From assembly GCA_947506075.1 (NCBI GenBank), contig CANNNN010000003.1:1-30577 (forward strand): a stretch of DNA of 30,577 nucleotides, in the 5' to 3' direction. The position numbers and the translations under genes were made by a program. Positions 14,967 through 24,058 of the stretch are shown in pieces. The stretch is from Methylococcaceae bacterium (lineage in GTDB: Bacteria; Pseudomonadota; Gammaproteobacteria; Methylococcales; Methylomonadaceae). Numbering within the stretch: position 1 is the first letter of the stretch; every line of letters begins with the position of its first letter. The notes under the pieces are model-generated. The model did not search any database. It saw nothing but the letters and a program-made list of their open reading frames with translations, and was not told the DNA's origin.

Positions 14967-15791
14967 CTAGCTTAACTCTGCTTCGAGCTTTAAGAACCGA
15001 TCTTTCCAGTCCTTGGCGGTCTTAACAGCCTCTTCCTTTTCCGTCATCAATTCATTGATCCGCTCGTTTAACACCCTGTTCAGTTCGGTTAAATTCTTAA
15101 TTTCCTCAAGCGAAGTTAAGATTCTGTCGTCAGACTCAAATACTTTCAGCATGACCTTATTGTCAGCTTCTAAAGCGTTGATCGCCTGTTGCTGTTCGTC
15201 AAGCATATCGCTCAACTGCTCCTCCTGACTTTCCTGCTTAACAACCGGTATTGGTTCAGGCTTTGGCGCTACAGGCTTTTGCGGAGTGATCTCTTTAATG
15301 GCTTTGTTCAGACTTTTTTTGCCGTCTATCACTTCCTTTACCAGCTCTGCCGGAGCTTCCTTAACCAGCTTATCGGCCAACTGCTGGGTGCGCTGCCCCA
15401 CTCCGGACTGTTTAGCTCTGGCTGTCGCCGTGTCTAATGGCGTAGCGCTGCTTTGGGAGACTGCCTGCGCATTGACCCAGCTTTGAGAAGCCGAAACAAT
15501 CGCCGCAGACTGCCCTTGCGTTAAGTGCCGACGTAGCAAGTTTGACGACAAGATGAATTGTGTAGGGTTAGAACCGGTGTACTCAATCATGACCGGCGTC
15601 ATTCCCAGTTCACAGAGCGCTCGGTAGCGGTTGCCGCCATCAAGAATCATGCCGTCCAGCGTGTAAATGGGATGGGTTTGCCCATTATTTTGAAGATTAT
15701 CTTTAAGCGAAGTAAACTCATCATCAGACATGCGCGGGAAGTAAGTGCAAAGCGGATGTAGTTCCATTATTGGGTTATGTTTGCCTGTCAT
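14967..15791 (-). CDS. ParB/Srx-fold DNA-binding protein with coiled-coil tail
   Basis: A 274-residue protein with an N-terminal ParB-type domain (about residues 10-100). It includes the NTP-binding-like segment LDGMILDGGNRYRAL at 45-59 (a GxRYRA variant of the ParB GERRxRA motif) and SSNLLRRHLTQGQSAA at 82-97. A helical domain at about 120-168 resembles the ParB helix-turn-helix region (SGVGQRTQQLADKL). A Pro-rich linker (170-185) leads to a long coiled coil (about 190-274). AAGG seven bases before the ATG supports the start. No ParA gene is adjacent, so it is more like the stand-alone ParB-fold proteins of mobile elements than the chromosomal ParB. It shares its strand with the Hsp70-like gene upstream. 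Confidence 0.82.
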   Translation of the reverse strand: MTGKHNPIMELHPLCTYFPRMSDDEFTSLKDNLQNNGQTHPIYTLDGMILDGGNRYRALCELGMTPVMIEYTGSNPTQFILSSNLLRRHLTQGQSAAIVSASQSWVNAQAVSQSSATPLDTATARAKQSGVGQRTQQLADKLVKEAPAELVKEVIDGKKSLNKAIKEITPQKPVAPKPEPIPVVKQESQEEQLSDMLDEQQQAINALEADNKVMLKVFESDDRILTSLEEIKNLTELNRVLNERINELMTEKEEAVKTAKDWKDRFLKLEAELS

Positions 15792-15891
15792 TTATTGGCC
15801 TTAATTTAAAGCCGCCATTATACCATGGCTAGTCGGCATGATTTTTATCAGGTCACAGCTTTAAAACTATCGAATATCGTCTGGCATCGAA

Positions 15892-17190
15892 TCAATCACC
15901 CCCAAAATAATATCGTCTGGCATCGCAGGCTAAACCAAACCCAACACTGGACATGCGGTTAGTATCAGAAATTTCTGCGTATGGAAATATACCGCGAGTG
16001 ATCTGTTGAATCAACGGAATGGCCGTGCCGCCACCGGTTAGTATGACTAGCGCAACGTCATCTGATTTTATCCCAGCCATCATAATGCAGTCCTTGATGG
16101 TTTTTTGGATGCTTAGAATATTTCCTTGCAGACTCTGCTCAAAGTCTGTCCGCTCTATTTGGGCCTGTAAATCGGCCTCAATGAACGACAGGTCAGCGCT
16201 TGTATGCTGACATAAGCTAAGCTGGATTTTGCTTTCTTCAACGCTAGCCATCAACATATGCCCCTGCTCTTCCTCGACTATCGAAAGCAGTCTATGGGTA
16301 AGCCGCTTGTCATTGGATTGACCAATTAAGCCCTTTAAATCCCGTTTGTATTTTTGCGTATACATGTACTGAATCTTGCTCAGTTCTGACAGGTCAAAGA
16401 AGGGGGTTATCGGAAAGCCCAGCCCTTTTGAACCCCACTGGGAACCCAAGCCTAATAAGGGCATAAAACATTTCAAGCTCAAGGCCCGGTCAAAATCATT
16501 ACCACCGACCCTAATCCCCGCATTAGACAGAATATCCTGCTGCCGATCATGCTTTTTGATATAGCGCTCCGATAAACGCATGATCGTAAAGTCGGAGGTA
16601 CCGCCGCCAATATCCATGACGACCGCCAAGCGCTCTTTATCGCCGATCGTTAATTCATGAGCAAACGCGGCGGCAATAGGTTCGTATTGAAAGCGAATAT
16701 GTTTAAACCCGGCGGCTGAAAATATCGCTCCGAGCTGAGCTTCCGCCTCTTTGTCTGCTTGCTCATTGCCATCGACAAAATGGACCGGCCTGCCCGCGAC
16801 TACATTGTTGATTTCTTTGCCAGCCAACAACTCGGCTTTATGCTTTATATCCTCAATAAAATGGCCAATAATGTTTTCGAACTTGGTTTTTCTGCCACTG
16901 ATATGGGTTCCATCTTTCATCAGGGACGTTCCCAGCACCCGTTTGAAACTTCTCATGAAGCGACCCTCCTCCCTGGCAACATGGGCATTAATCGCTTTAC
17001 GACCAAAAACAGCCGCTGAACTTTCTGCCGGAAAGAAAATGGTCGAAGGTATCGTCACATGATCCTCTTCTACTGGAACCAATACTATTTGCTCGTTATT
17101 CCCCTGCGCTATCGCTACCGTTGTGTTTGAGGTTCCAAAGTCGATCCCGCATGCAATTTCATTGGTCGCCTGCATTTTAAGTGTTTTCAT
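15892..17190 (-). CDS. Hsp70-family ATPase, YegD-like, without substrate-binding domain
   Basis: A 432-residue actin/Hsp70-fold ATPase. Phosphate motif 1 is CGIDFGTSNTT (residues 14-24), phosphate motif 2 is VMDIGGGTSDFTI (191-203) and the adenosine motif is VILTGGGTAIPLI (about 382-394). GRPVHF, FQYEPIAAAF and GGNDFDRALSLK match E. coli YegD (450 residues). It is far shorter than DnaK and lacks the beta-sandwich substrate domain, so it is unlikely to be a classical chaperone; the cellular role of this family is not settled. The ATG at 17190 is preferred over an ATG at 17175 because the latter lacks a binding site. It is divergent from the YhaO-like gene, and about 100 bases separate it from the ParB-like gene it precedes. 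Confidence 0.88.
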   Translation of the reverse strand: MKTLKMQATNEIACGIDFGTSNTTVAIAQGNNEQIVLVPVEEDHVTIPSTIFFPAESSAAVFGRKAINAHVAREEGRFMRSFKRVLGTSLMKDGTHISGRKTKFENIIGHFIEDIKHKAELLAGKEINNVVAGRPVHFVDGNEQADKEAEAQLGAIFSAAGFKHIRFQYEPIAAAFAHELTIGDKERLAVVMDIGGGTSDFTIMRLSERYIKKHDRQQDILSNAGIRVGGNDFDRALSLKCFMPLLGLGSQWGSKGLGFPITPFFDLSELSKIQYMYTQKYKRDLKGLIGQSNDKRLTHRLLSIVEEEQGHMLMASVEESKIQLSLCQHTSADLSFIEADLQAQIERTDFEQSLQGNILSIQKTIKDCIMMAGIKSDDVALVILTGGGTAIPLIQQITRGIFPYAEISDTNRMSSVGFGLACDARRYYFGGD

Positions 17191-17602
17191 TCTAAGTCTT
17201 ATCGTAAATAAACCCGCTGCTGCTGATGTTCAGCAGTCTTGAATTAAGCGGGTGAAGCTTAATTATACTTTAAAAAAACAGGCACCTAAACCAAAAGCTG
17301 GTCGTTGCGTTACCCACAAAATCTGTGGATAACCCTGTCATCAACTTGTCATATAGCGCTCTGAGCCCCTACCCTCTGTGGAGTTGTGTCACATTGACCA
17401 TAAACTGTACACTCGTGTTCCGCCTAAGCACCATGACTTGCCATGCAAGCTTTCTTTGCATCAAGTTCCCCGGTGAACTTTGTGCTACAATCAATCCACT
17501 AAAATTGCCGCTTGCATTGAATAAACTCGCTTTTTTTCAGGTAACACGGTGTTGAATAATAAAAGACTAGCGTGTTAGTTGCATAATCAAAGGATCAAGT
17601 TA
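17191..17602. other. Divergent promoter region between the Hsp70-like and YhaO-like genes
   Basis: About 400 bases without a convincing gene. It holds a small hairpin (CTGCTGA / TCAGCAG, 17220-17236) in the leader of the Hsp70-like gene and a facing pair of DnaA-box-like sites (17310-17332). Promoters for both divergent genes must be here; TTATACTTTAA-type AT-rich stretches near 17262 could serve as a -10 but are not decisive. Confidence 0.55.
17310..17332. promoter_or_regulatory. Facing pair of DnaA-box-like sites
   Basis: TGTGGATAA at 17324-17332 is the exact complement-strand form of the consensus box TTATCCACA. TTACCCACA at 17310-17318 matches the consensus with one change and points the opposite way, five bases apart. 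Together they make an imperfect palindrome in the middle of the divergent promoter region. DnaA control is a possibility; a single perfect 9-mer in 30 kb could also be chance. Confidence 0.4.
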
Positions 17603-18859
17603 GTGAAATTTATTCATGCTGCGGACATACACCTGGACAGTCCGCTAACCGGATTAAGTGCGTATGCTGATGCCCCGGTGGAAATGCTGCGTAGCGCAAG
17701 CCGCCATGCCTTTACCAACCTCGTTAACGAAGCGATAGACCTACAGGTCACCTTCATGGTGATTGCCGGGGATCTTTACGATGGCAGCTGGAAAGACCAC
17801 AACACCGGCATTTATTTCTGTAAAGAAATGGGCCGCCTGAAAAAAGTCGGCATTCCTGTTTACCTGCTGTTCGGCAACCATGATGCCGAAAGTGAAATGA
17901 CCAAAAAACTGCAACTGCCTGACAATGTCTTTACCTTCGACGCTAAAAAAACCACGACTTTTATTCTGGCGTCGCAAAAGGTTGCTTTGCATGGCCGAAG
18001 CTTTAAAGAAAAAGAGACCCTGGAAAATCTGGCCATAGGCTATCCCGAGCCGGTCCAAGGACTATTCAACATTGGCGTGTTGCACACGGCGCTTGAGGGT
18101 AATTCAGCCCATGCGAGTTATGCCCCGTGCAGTCTGGAAGAACTACATGCCAAAGGCTACCACTACTGGGCTCTGGGTCATGTTCATGACTACCAGATCT
18201 GGCAGGGCGCTTCGACGATAGTGTTTCCCGGCAACCTTCAGGGCCGTCACATACGCGAAACCGGACCGCGTGGCGCAGTTCTGGTCACGGTCAATGATGA
18301 GGGAACTCTGGACGTTGAAAGACTGTTCGTCGACGTACTCCGCTGGGAAAGCCTTGAGGTCAATGTATCCGAGTGCAACTCCCTAACTGACGTCGTCGAC
18401 ACTATTCGGAAAACGCTAGAAGCTAGCGTAGAACACAGCACTAACACCCTCCCCATTGCGGCAAGAGTCACTGTGACCGGCAAGACCCCGGTACACGGCG
18501 ACCTTTTCGGTCTGGAAGCTCAACTACGCGCCGAAGTCCTAGCCTTGGCTGTCACCCTTGGCGCAGAGCGACTGTGGATTGAAAAAGTGAAAGTAGCTAC
18601 GTCTGCGGCAGATGACGGTGAAACGGTCAGAGCACGCGCCGATGCATTATCAGAACTGCAAGACCTGCTTGAGGCGGCTGAAACAGACCCTGACTTTATC
18701 AAGAGCCTGCAAACAGAGCTGTTAGGCTTAGTCAATAAAGCGCCGTTGGAGTTACAAACTGCCGTCTCTTACTTCGCAGATATCCGCTCGGGCGAGCTGC
18801 GTGGAATCCTGCGCGAAATACGTTCGGGTCTGGTGTCTCATTTAGCAAAAATAGAGTGA
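17603..18859 (+). CDS. YhaO-like metallophosphoesterase (SbcD/Mre11 family)
   Basis: A 418-residue calcineurin-fold nuclease subunit. Metal-binding motifs appear in order: ADIHLD (Asp8, His10), GDLYDG (56-61), GNHD (91-94), LHT (His161) and GHVHD (192-196). After the catalytic domain, a C-terminal part of about 200 residues is mostly helical and probably contacts the ATPase partner. It forms a pair with the large coiled-coil ATPase seven bases downstream, like Mre11-Rad50, SbcD-SbcC and Bacillus YhaO-YhaN, so a DNA-end or structure-specific nuclease role in repair is expected. I chose GTG at 17603, with AGGA eight bases upstream and the fold beginning at once, over a TTG at 17579. Confidence 0.88.
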   Translation: MKFIHAADIHLDSPLTGLSAYADAPVEMLRSASRHAFTNLVNEAIDLQVTFMVIAGDLYDGSWKDHNTGIYFCKEMGRLKKVGIPVYLLFGNHDAESEMTKKLQLPDNVFTFDAKKTTTFILASQKVALHGRSFKEKETLENLAIGYPEPVQGLFNIGVLHTALEGNSAHASYAPCSLEELHAKGYHYWALGHVHDYQIWQGASTIVFPGNLQGRHIRETGPRGAVLVTVNDEGTLDVERLFVDVLRWESLEVNVSECNSLTDVVDTIRKTLEASVEHSTNTLPIAARVTVTGKTPVHGDLFGLEAQLRAEVLALAVTLGAERLWIEKVKVATSAADDGETVRARADALSELQDLLEAAETDPDFIKSLQTELLGLVNKAPLELQTAVSYFADIRSGELRGILREIRSGLVSHLAKIE

Positions 18860-18866
18860 ACTGCAC

Positions 18867-21800
18867 ATGCGCTTCCACCGCTTAGATCTTATTAAATATG
18901 GCAAATTCTCTGACCGCTGCGTCGAATTCCCCATGGCCAAGCAGGACTTCCATCTGATTGTCGGCCCTAATGAAGCGGGAAAATCCACCTTGCGTTCAGC
19001 AATTATCGACTTATTGTTCGGCATACCTGTTCGTTCGCCACTCAGTTTCCTGCACCCGCTAAACACCTTGCGCTTGGGCGCCCGAATCAGCAATGCCTCA
19101 GGCACGCTTGATTTTCAGCGGGCCAAAGCAACCAAGCAAACACTGCGTTCACCAACGGATGCGGTATTGTCCGACACAGCCCTGACGCCGTTTTTGGGTA
19201 GTGCCGATAAACATTTTTTTGATCAGATGTTCGGTCTCGATCACACCCGTTTGGTTTCGGGCGGCAACAGCCTCCTGAATGCCGAGAGTGACGTCGGAGC
19301 AATCCTGTTTCAATCGGCAGCGGGCGTTGCCAGCCTGGGCAAGGTTCGCGATGCGTTGCTCGCTGAAGCGGATAAGCTTTGGGCACCGAGAAAATCCAAT
19401 GAAAGAGCCTATTACATCGCCGCTAACCAGTACGACAAGGCAACGGCCGACTTAAAAGAGACCACCGTCCGAACCAAGGTCTGGGCAGACGCCAATACTA
19501 AGCTTGAGTCTTTGCAGCTAGCGCTAAGCACTGAGCTTGACCGCCATCAGCAACTCCAAACCCAGCGTAATAGCCTTGAACGTATTCGAAGGCTGGCGCC
19601 GTTTTTGATGACCCTGAGGGAATGCGAGCAGAGCTTAAGCGGACTGGGCCAGATCATAGAACTGCCCGTAACCGCAGAGGCAATTCGTGTCGCGGCAGAG
19701 CGGGAGCTGGCTATCGCCCATCAGCGCCTAGAACTACGCAACAACGAGGTTGAAAAAATCACGGCCGACTTAGCCGCTATCAGGCTGGACGAGGCTCTGC
19801 TTGAAAGGGCAACTGACATTACTGCGCTGGACAAGCTTCGTTTTCAGTATGGCGCCTATGCCAGGGATATTGAACGCCGGAAAAAAGAAATTGCCGTTCT
19901 GTGGGAAGATGTCTGCGATTCCTGTACGCAGCTAGGCTGGTCACGCAACTCTTCAGCCACTATTGCCCAACAACTACCGACGCTGCTGATTCAGCGCGAA
20001 CTCAGGCAACTGGTTCGTGACCATGGTGGCATGATCCAGGTTTTACGAGCCGCCGAACAGGCAGCTCGAACCAAGCACTCGGAAATGGAGTCACTGTCCA
20101 AGCAACTCGCCGCATTGCGCTCTGGCGAGGTCCCCCCCGTGCTTCGAGCTACTTTAGCCCATGCCAAGTCGTTCGGCGATTCAACAGCTCTTATTCAAAA
20201 ACAGCAAGCTGCGCTAAGCAACGCGAAGTCAACGCTGGATGGCTTGTTGCAAGAACTGGGGCAATGGGGCCAGACCTTGCAGGAGTTAATAGCCCTGCAA
20301 GCGCCCGGACAAGAACAAGTCTCGCGTTTGTTACAAGAGCGGCAAGCACTTATTGCCGAACGGAAAGCCGAAGCCACGCAACTGAAAAAGCAAAAAACAA
20401 CGCTAGCCCAACTGGAACTGAAAATCTCCCAATTTAATGAGCTTCATCATCCGACCACCCACGAGGCTGTTGCCCAAGCGCGGCAGCAGCGGGATGTTTC
20501 CTGGCATGCCATTAAAAATGGCGAGAAGTCTCTGCAACAGGAAGGGACCGTGTTTGAAGCCAGCCTCGTTTATGCCGACACTATCGCCGATCGACTGCTC
20601 GACGATGTCGAGGAAGCCACCGAGCTGCAAAGCCTGCATCACCAGCTTGAAATGGAGGCGCTAAGTCTATCAACCCTTGAAAATCAGTGCTTAAACCTGG
20701 ATCAAGAAATCCAGCAGCTAGCTCAGCGCTGGCTGCAAGAAACAGAGGAACTGGGCCTGGTCGGCATGCCGCTGGAAAGCATCGGCGCCTGGACTGTTAA
20801 GCGTGAAAGGGCGCTGGCTGCTGCCGCAGTTTTCCACGACATGCAACAGAACTTGGACGCACTTTGCCGGGCCGTTTCGACATCCAGGATTGAGCTTGCC
20901 AAAACCCTGCAAGACGCGGCGCTGGTGGTCAAGGAGGACGATAGCCTGGCGATTCTCTGCGTGCAGGCGGACGGCTATATTCAAGCAATGGACAACGCCT
21001 CGGTGCGCCACGAAACATTATCGGCTCAATTACTTGCCGCAGAGACTCTTGCGCTCACCTTGCAGCAAGCTGCCGAGGACGCGAAAGCCGAACAAAGCCG
21101 CTGGACTAAAGCCTGGTCACAGGCGCTGGCAAAGGCTGGCTTAGCAGCTGACAGTGAAATTGGAGCCGTTGAAGGCGCTCTCGAACTAATCGCTCAAATT
21201 GCTGAAAAGCTTAAAAAAACAAACCAGATTCAGATCGAGCGTATCGATGCGATGAATATCGATCTACAGGCATTTTCTGTCGAAGCCAGGCGTCTGTCCC
21301 AGCTTATTGCGCCGGAGCTTAGCGCCTATCCTGCCGAGCAGATAGCGCAACAGTTAGCAGCTCGGCTAAGCTTGACTCACGAGGCTTTTGTCGAACGTAC
21401 TCGCTTGCGGGAAGCATTGCGAATAGCGAACATGCAGGTTTCGGAAGCACAGGAAGCCATACAAACGGCGACGGCAAGCCTAAAGCCTCTAATGGAAACA
21501 GCCGGGGTCACGACCCATGCCTTGTTAGCCGAAGCCATCAGTCGGTCTGATGCGCAACGCCAGCTCAACGCGGAGCTGAACAAGGTCAAAGCCGCTATTC
21601 TCAATGAGGGTGATGGACTGACTCGAACACAGATCGAAACAGAAATTGATGCGGCCGACCTGATTGAACTTGCGGCTGAGCTTGCAAGAGTCAATGCCGA
21701 ATTATCAGACGCCGTGTTGCGTCAAAATGCATTGTCAGCTGACCATGCTGACGCGGCGCGGGCTTTGCTCGAAATCGGCGGCTCAGACGCCGCCTCGCAA

Positions 21801-22325
21801 GCCGAAGCTCAGCGGCAGGAAGCACTGGCCCAGATGTCCGATGTCGCAGAGCGCTATGTCAAAGTATTCACCGCCGAGCGCCTGCTGCGCTGGTCTATCG
21901 ATCGTTACCGGGAAGAGAAACAAGGCCCTTTGTTAAACCGGGCCAGCGCCATTTTCTCGACACTCACGTCAGGCGCTTTTCGGAAGCTGATTGTTGATTT
22001 TGACAAGCAACCCATGGCTTTGGAGGGACTGCGCGCAGACGGGATTCCCGTCGGCATTTCCGGCCTCAGTGATGGCACCCGGGATCAACTTTACCTGGCG
22101 TTACGCCTGGCCGCCTTGGAAATGCATCTTGAGCAAGCCATGCCCTTACCCTTTGTTGCAGATGATCTGTTTATTAATTACGATGATGTCCGCTCAAAGG
22201 CAGGCTTTGCAGCGCTTAAAGACTTATCCGAACAGACACAAGTCATCTTTCTTAGCCATCACGATCATTTGATCCCAACAGTTCAGGCCGTTTTCGGCAA
22301 GCAGGTGAATATTGTGTTTTTGTGA
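18867..22325 (+). CDS. YhaN-like coiled-coil ATPase (SbcC/Rad50 family)
   Basis: A 1152-residue SMC-like ABC ATPase. The N-terminal lobe has MRFHRLDLIKYGKFSD and Walker A GPNEAGKST (33-41). About 800 residues of Ala-, Glu- and Gln-rich helix form the coiled-coil arms. The C-terminal lobe has the signature GLSDGTRDQLYLALRLA (about 1066-1082), Walker B PFVADDLFINYDD (about 1095-1107) and the H-loop FLSHHDHL. No CxxC zinc hook is visible in the middle, as in YhaN rather than Rad50. It starts eight bases after the yhaO-like stop, surely co-transcribed. It probably opens and scans DNA for the nuclease partner. Its stop codon lies inside an intrinsic terminator. Confidence 0.9.
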   Translation: MRFHRLDLIKYGKFSDRCVEFPMAKQDFHLIVGPNEAGKSTLRSAIIDLLFGIPVRSPLSFLHPLNTLRLGARISNASGTLDFQRAKATKQTLRSPTDAVLSDTALTPFLGSADKHFFDQMFGLDHTRLVSGGNSLLNAESDVGAILFQSAAGVASLGKVRDALLAEADKLWAPRKSNERAYYIAANQYDKATADLKETTVRTKVWADANTKLESLQLALSTELDRHQQLQTQRNSLERIRRLAPFLMTLRECEQSLSGLGQIIELPVTAEAIRVAAERELAIAHQRLELRNNEVEKITADLAAIRLDEALLERATDITALDKLRFQYGAYARDIERRKKEIAVLWEDVCDSCTQLGWSRNSSATIAQQLPTLLIQRELRQLVRDHGGMIQVLRAAEQAARTKHSEMESLSKQLAALRSGEVPPVLRATLAHAKSFGDSTALIQKQQAALSNAKSTLDGLLQELGQWGQTLQELIALQAPGQEQVSRLLQERQALIAERKAEATQLKKQKTTLAQLELKISQFNELHHPTTHEAVAQARQQRDVSWHAIKNGEKSLQQEGTVFEASLVYADTIADRLLDDVEEATELQSLHHQLEMEALSLSTLENQCLNLDQEIQQLAQRWLQETEELGLVGMPLESIGAWTVKRERALAAAAVFHDMQQNLDALCRAVSTSRIELAKTLQDAALVVKEDDSLAILCVQADGYIQAMDNASVRHETLSAQLLAAETLALTLQQAAEDAKAEQSRWTKAWSQALAKAGLAADSEIGAVEGALELIAQIAEKLKKTNQIQIERIDAMNIDLQAFSVEARRLSQLIAPELSAYPAEQIAQQLAARLSLTHEAFVERTRLREALRIANMQVSEAQEAIQTATASLKPLMETAGVTTHALLAEAISRSDAQRQLNAELNKVKAAILNEGDGLTRTQIETEIDAADLIELAAELARVNAELSDAVLRQNALSADHADAARALLEIGGSDAASQAEAQRQEALAQMSDVAERYVKVFTAERLLRWSIDRYREEKQGPLLNRASAIFSTLTSGAFRKLIVDFDKQPMALEGLRADGIPVGISGLSDGTRDQLYLALRLAALEMHLEQAMPLPFVADDLFINYDDVRSKAGFAALKDLSEQTQVIFLSHHDHLIPTVQAVFGKQVNIVFL

Positions 22326-22348
22326 TTCATCTGGGATGAATCATTTTT
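22323..22348 (+). terminator. Intrinsic terminator of the yhaO-yhaN-like operon
   Basis: TGATTCATC (22323-22331) pairs perfectly with GATGAATCA (22335-22343) across a three-base loop and is followed at once by TTTTT. The first three bases of the stem are the stop codon of the ATPase gene. Confidence 0.8.
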
Positions 22349-22384
22349 CCACGCAAAACACGCTTAGAACAACAATTTCCAAGT

Positions 22385-22409
22385 CGGTCGGAGGTTGTAA
22401 CCCCGACCG
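22385..22409. repeat. Imperfect palindrome between convergent genes
   Basis: CGGTCGG plus GGTT on the left pairs with AACC plus CCGACCG on the right, with a one-base bulge (A at 22392) and a GT loop. It lies ten bases after the stop of the PLD-family gene (minus strand). There is no T-tract, so a role in ending the minus-strand transcript is only possible. A loosely similar CAACCCCAACCG string occurs at 25628-25639. Confidence 0.5.
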
Positions 22410-22418
22410 CACACGAGC

Positions 22419-24011
22419 TCAATAATACACCCTAAACGATTGCTGAATTTGTTCAAACTCATACAGATAGGGCTTGGCGACTTCATGGTTGGCGGCCACC
22501 ACCAGTAGATCATGGGAAAAAACCGAGGTGTTATACCAGTTAAAACTGCCTTCTATAACGATGTAATCGTCAATCACGCAATATTTGGAATGTATCGGCG
22601 AATAGGGCACAGGATGATCGTCCTGCCCATAAACCAGGCCCACCGGAATACCGGCAAAGCGCAGTCTGTCAACTGTCGGCAGCAACGGGCGAGCCAGTTC
22701 ATCTGCCATCGGCCGTGCCTCACCGATACGCCCCTGCCTGGCCAGATGCCCGTTCAGCAAAATATGCACATACACGCCCTTGTTTTTTGCCTGGATCAGC
22801 GCATTGACCACGCTATCATGATGGTCCCCCAATAAGTCACCTATCATGAATAACGACACTTTAATCGAATAGCGGGCGCGGTGAATTTCGGCCAGGATAG
22901 CATGATGAGGGAGGTAAGGTTTACCGTTAAGCATCGTGTGCCGACCGAAGGTATAAAGCAGATTAAAATGGCTTAACGGATCGATGCCGTATTTCTGATT
23001 GACCCCGCCGCGCTGGCTCTGGAAGATATTATCCAGCAACCGGCAGATACCTTTGGAATGAAACGTCATTCCCGATTCCCAATTAGCCCACCAGCGATCG
23101 AAGGTGATATTGAATGAACCCAGGATACTGTCTTCATCATTAAAAATGATGAATTTAGTGTGCATATCCGGCTCCACTTCAATCAGATGGTGTTTGGGAC
23201 TGCAAAACACACCGATCAGTTCCAGCCGGGCCCGCTTTAAGCGCGCATAGTTATGGCTGTTGGTCAGGGTCATTTTTCGCCAATCCACGATGCACTGAAC
23301 CAAAACCCCCTGTTCACTGGCGCTGATCAAATGGGTAACAAAATCATGATCATCGATACAATCGACACTGACTTTTATCGTGCACAAACGTCCGGGATTT
23401 TCATGCTTGCAACGGATCACCTTGTCTATCAGGTCGTGTATATAGCGCTTGGGGTGGTATGGATGGTGCTGCTGCCCTTTGGTGAATTTGGGCACCAGTT
23501 GCAAGGCTTCAAAATGATGGTTATACCAGTCCGCATCGCTCTGTAATTCGCCGGCATTCAGCTCGTAAGTGCGATAAGGGTTGGCCGTTGCATGATCTCC
23601 GGTAATCCTCCGGTACTGCGGATGGTCTCCCTGGAGCTGCTGGCCATCCATGAAGATATATTGATTTTGGGAGGCAATCGAGTGCTCATCCAGATGCACG
23701 ATAAAGGCGAATTTGATGCAGTTGATCTGACCGAAGTTATTCGAAAACGGGTGTATATAAAAATCCCGGGTACAGCGCTTGTGCCTATCCCAATGAATGT
23801 CATAGGCATCGGTGTCGACAATGTAAGTTTCACAAACCGCATCGCGGTAGACTTTTAAAATGACTTTTACATTGGCCTGAACCCCGTAAGACACATCAAA
23901 ATCTATCTTTCCCCAGCGGATATAGAACTGATCATTATAATCATTGACGCGTGCAAAAGAACCGCCCAGGTTGCCATGAGTGGGAAAAGCATAGTGTTCT
24001 GCAATCTGCAT
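22419..24011 (-). CDS. Phospholipase D-superfamily protein with two HKD motifs and an N-terminal beta-rich domain
   Basis: A 530-residue protein. Two complete HKD motifs are visible: MHTKFIIFNDED with GSFN (His284, Lys286, Asp291; 298-301) and IHSKYCVIDDY with GSFN (His474, Lys476, Asp481; 488-491), so a whole active site can form in one chain. The first 145 residues are beta-rich and aromatic (FYIRWGKIDFDVSYG, NQYIFMDGQQ) and look like a separate binding module; I cannot name it. There is no signal peptide. It follows the CBM21-EEP gene by 47 bases with GGAG eight bases before its ATG, so the two are surely in one operon. Substrate could be a phospholipid, nucleic acid or another phosphodiester; the position after glycogen genes suggests the last. 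Confidence 0.85.
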   Translation of the reverse strand: MQIAEHYAFPTHGNLGGSFARVNDYNDQFYIRWGKIDFDVSYGVQANVKVILKVYRDAVCETYIVDTDAYDIHWDRHKRCTRDFYIHPFSNNFGQINCIKFAFIVHLDEHSIASQNQYIFMDGQQLQGDHPQYRRITGDHATANPYRTYELNAGELQSDADWYNHHFEALQLVPKFTKGQQHHPYHPKRYIHDLIDKVIRCKHENPGRLCTIKVSVDCIDDHDFVTHLISASEQGVLVQCIVDWRKMTLTNSHNYARLKRARLELIGVFCSPKHHLIEVEPDMHTKFIIFNDEDSILGSFNITFDRWWANWESGMTFHSKGICRLLDNIFQSQRGGVNQKYGIDPLSHFNLLYTFGRHTMLNGKPYLPHHAILAEIHRARYSIKVSLFMIGDLLGDHHDSVVNALIQAKNKGVYVHILLNGHLARQGRIGEARPMADELARPLLPTVDRLRFAGIPVGLVYGQDDHPVPYSPIHSKYCVIDDYIVIEGSFNWYNTSVFSHDLLVVAANHEVAKPYLYEFEQIQQSFRVYY

Positions 24012-24058
24012 ATATTTATCTCCAGGCTAGGGGCTAGATGTAGCCGTGTACCTTATAA

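Noticed and set aside
14967..17190. Plasmid partition locus
   Set aside because: There is a ParB-like gene but no ParA or centromere-like iterons; the neighbour is an Hsp70-like ATPase, so a partition system is not supported.
17325..17555. 76-residue frame in the Hsp70-yhaO intergenic region
   Set aside because: It has Cys- and Leu-rich composition without family features, no ribosome binding site, and it runs over the DnaA-box pair; it looks like chance open frame.
22385..22409. Palindrome as a bidirectional terminator between yhaN-like and PLD genes
   Set aside because: It lacks T-tracts, and the plus-strand operon already has a better terminator at 22323-22348; kept only as a repeat.
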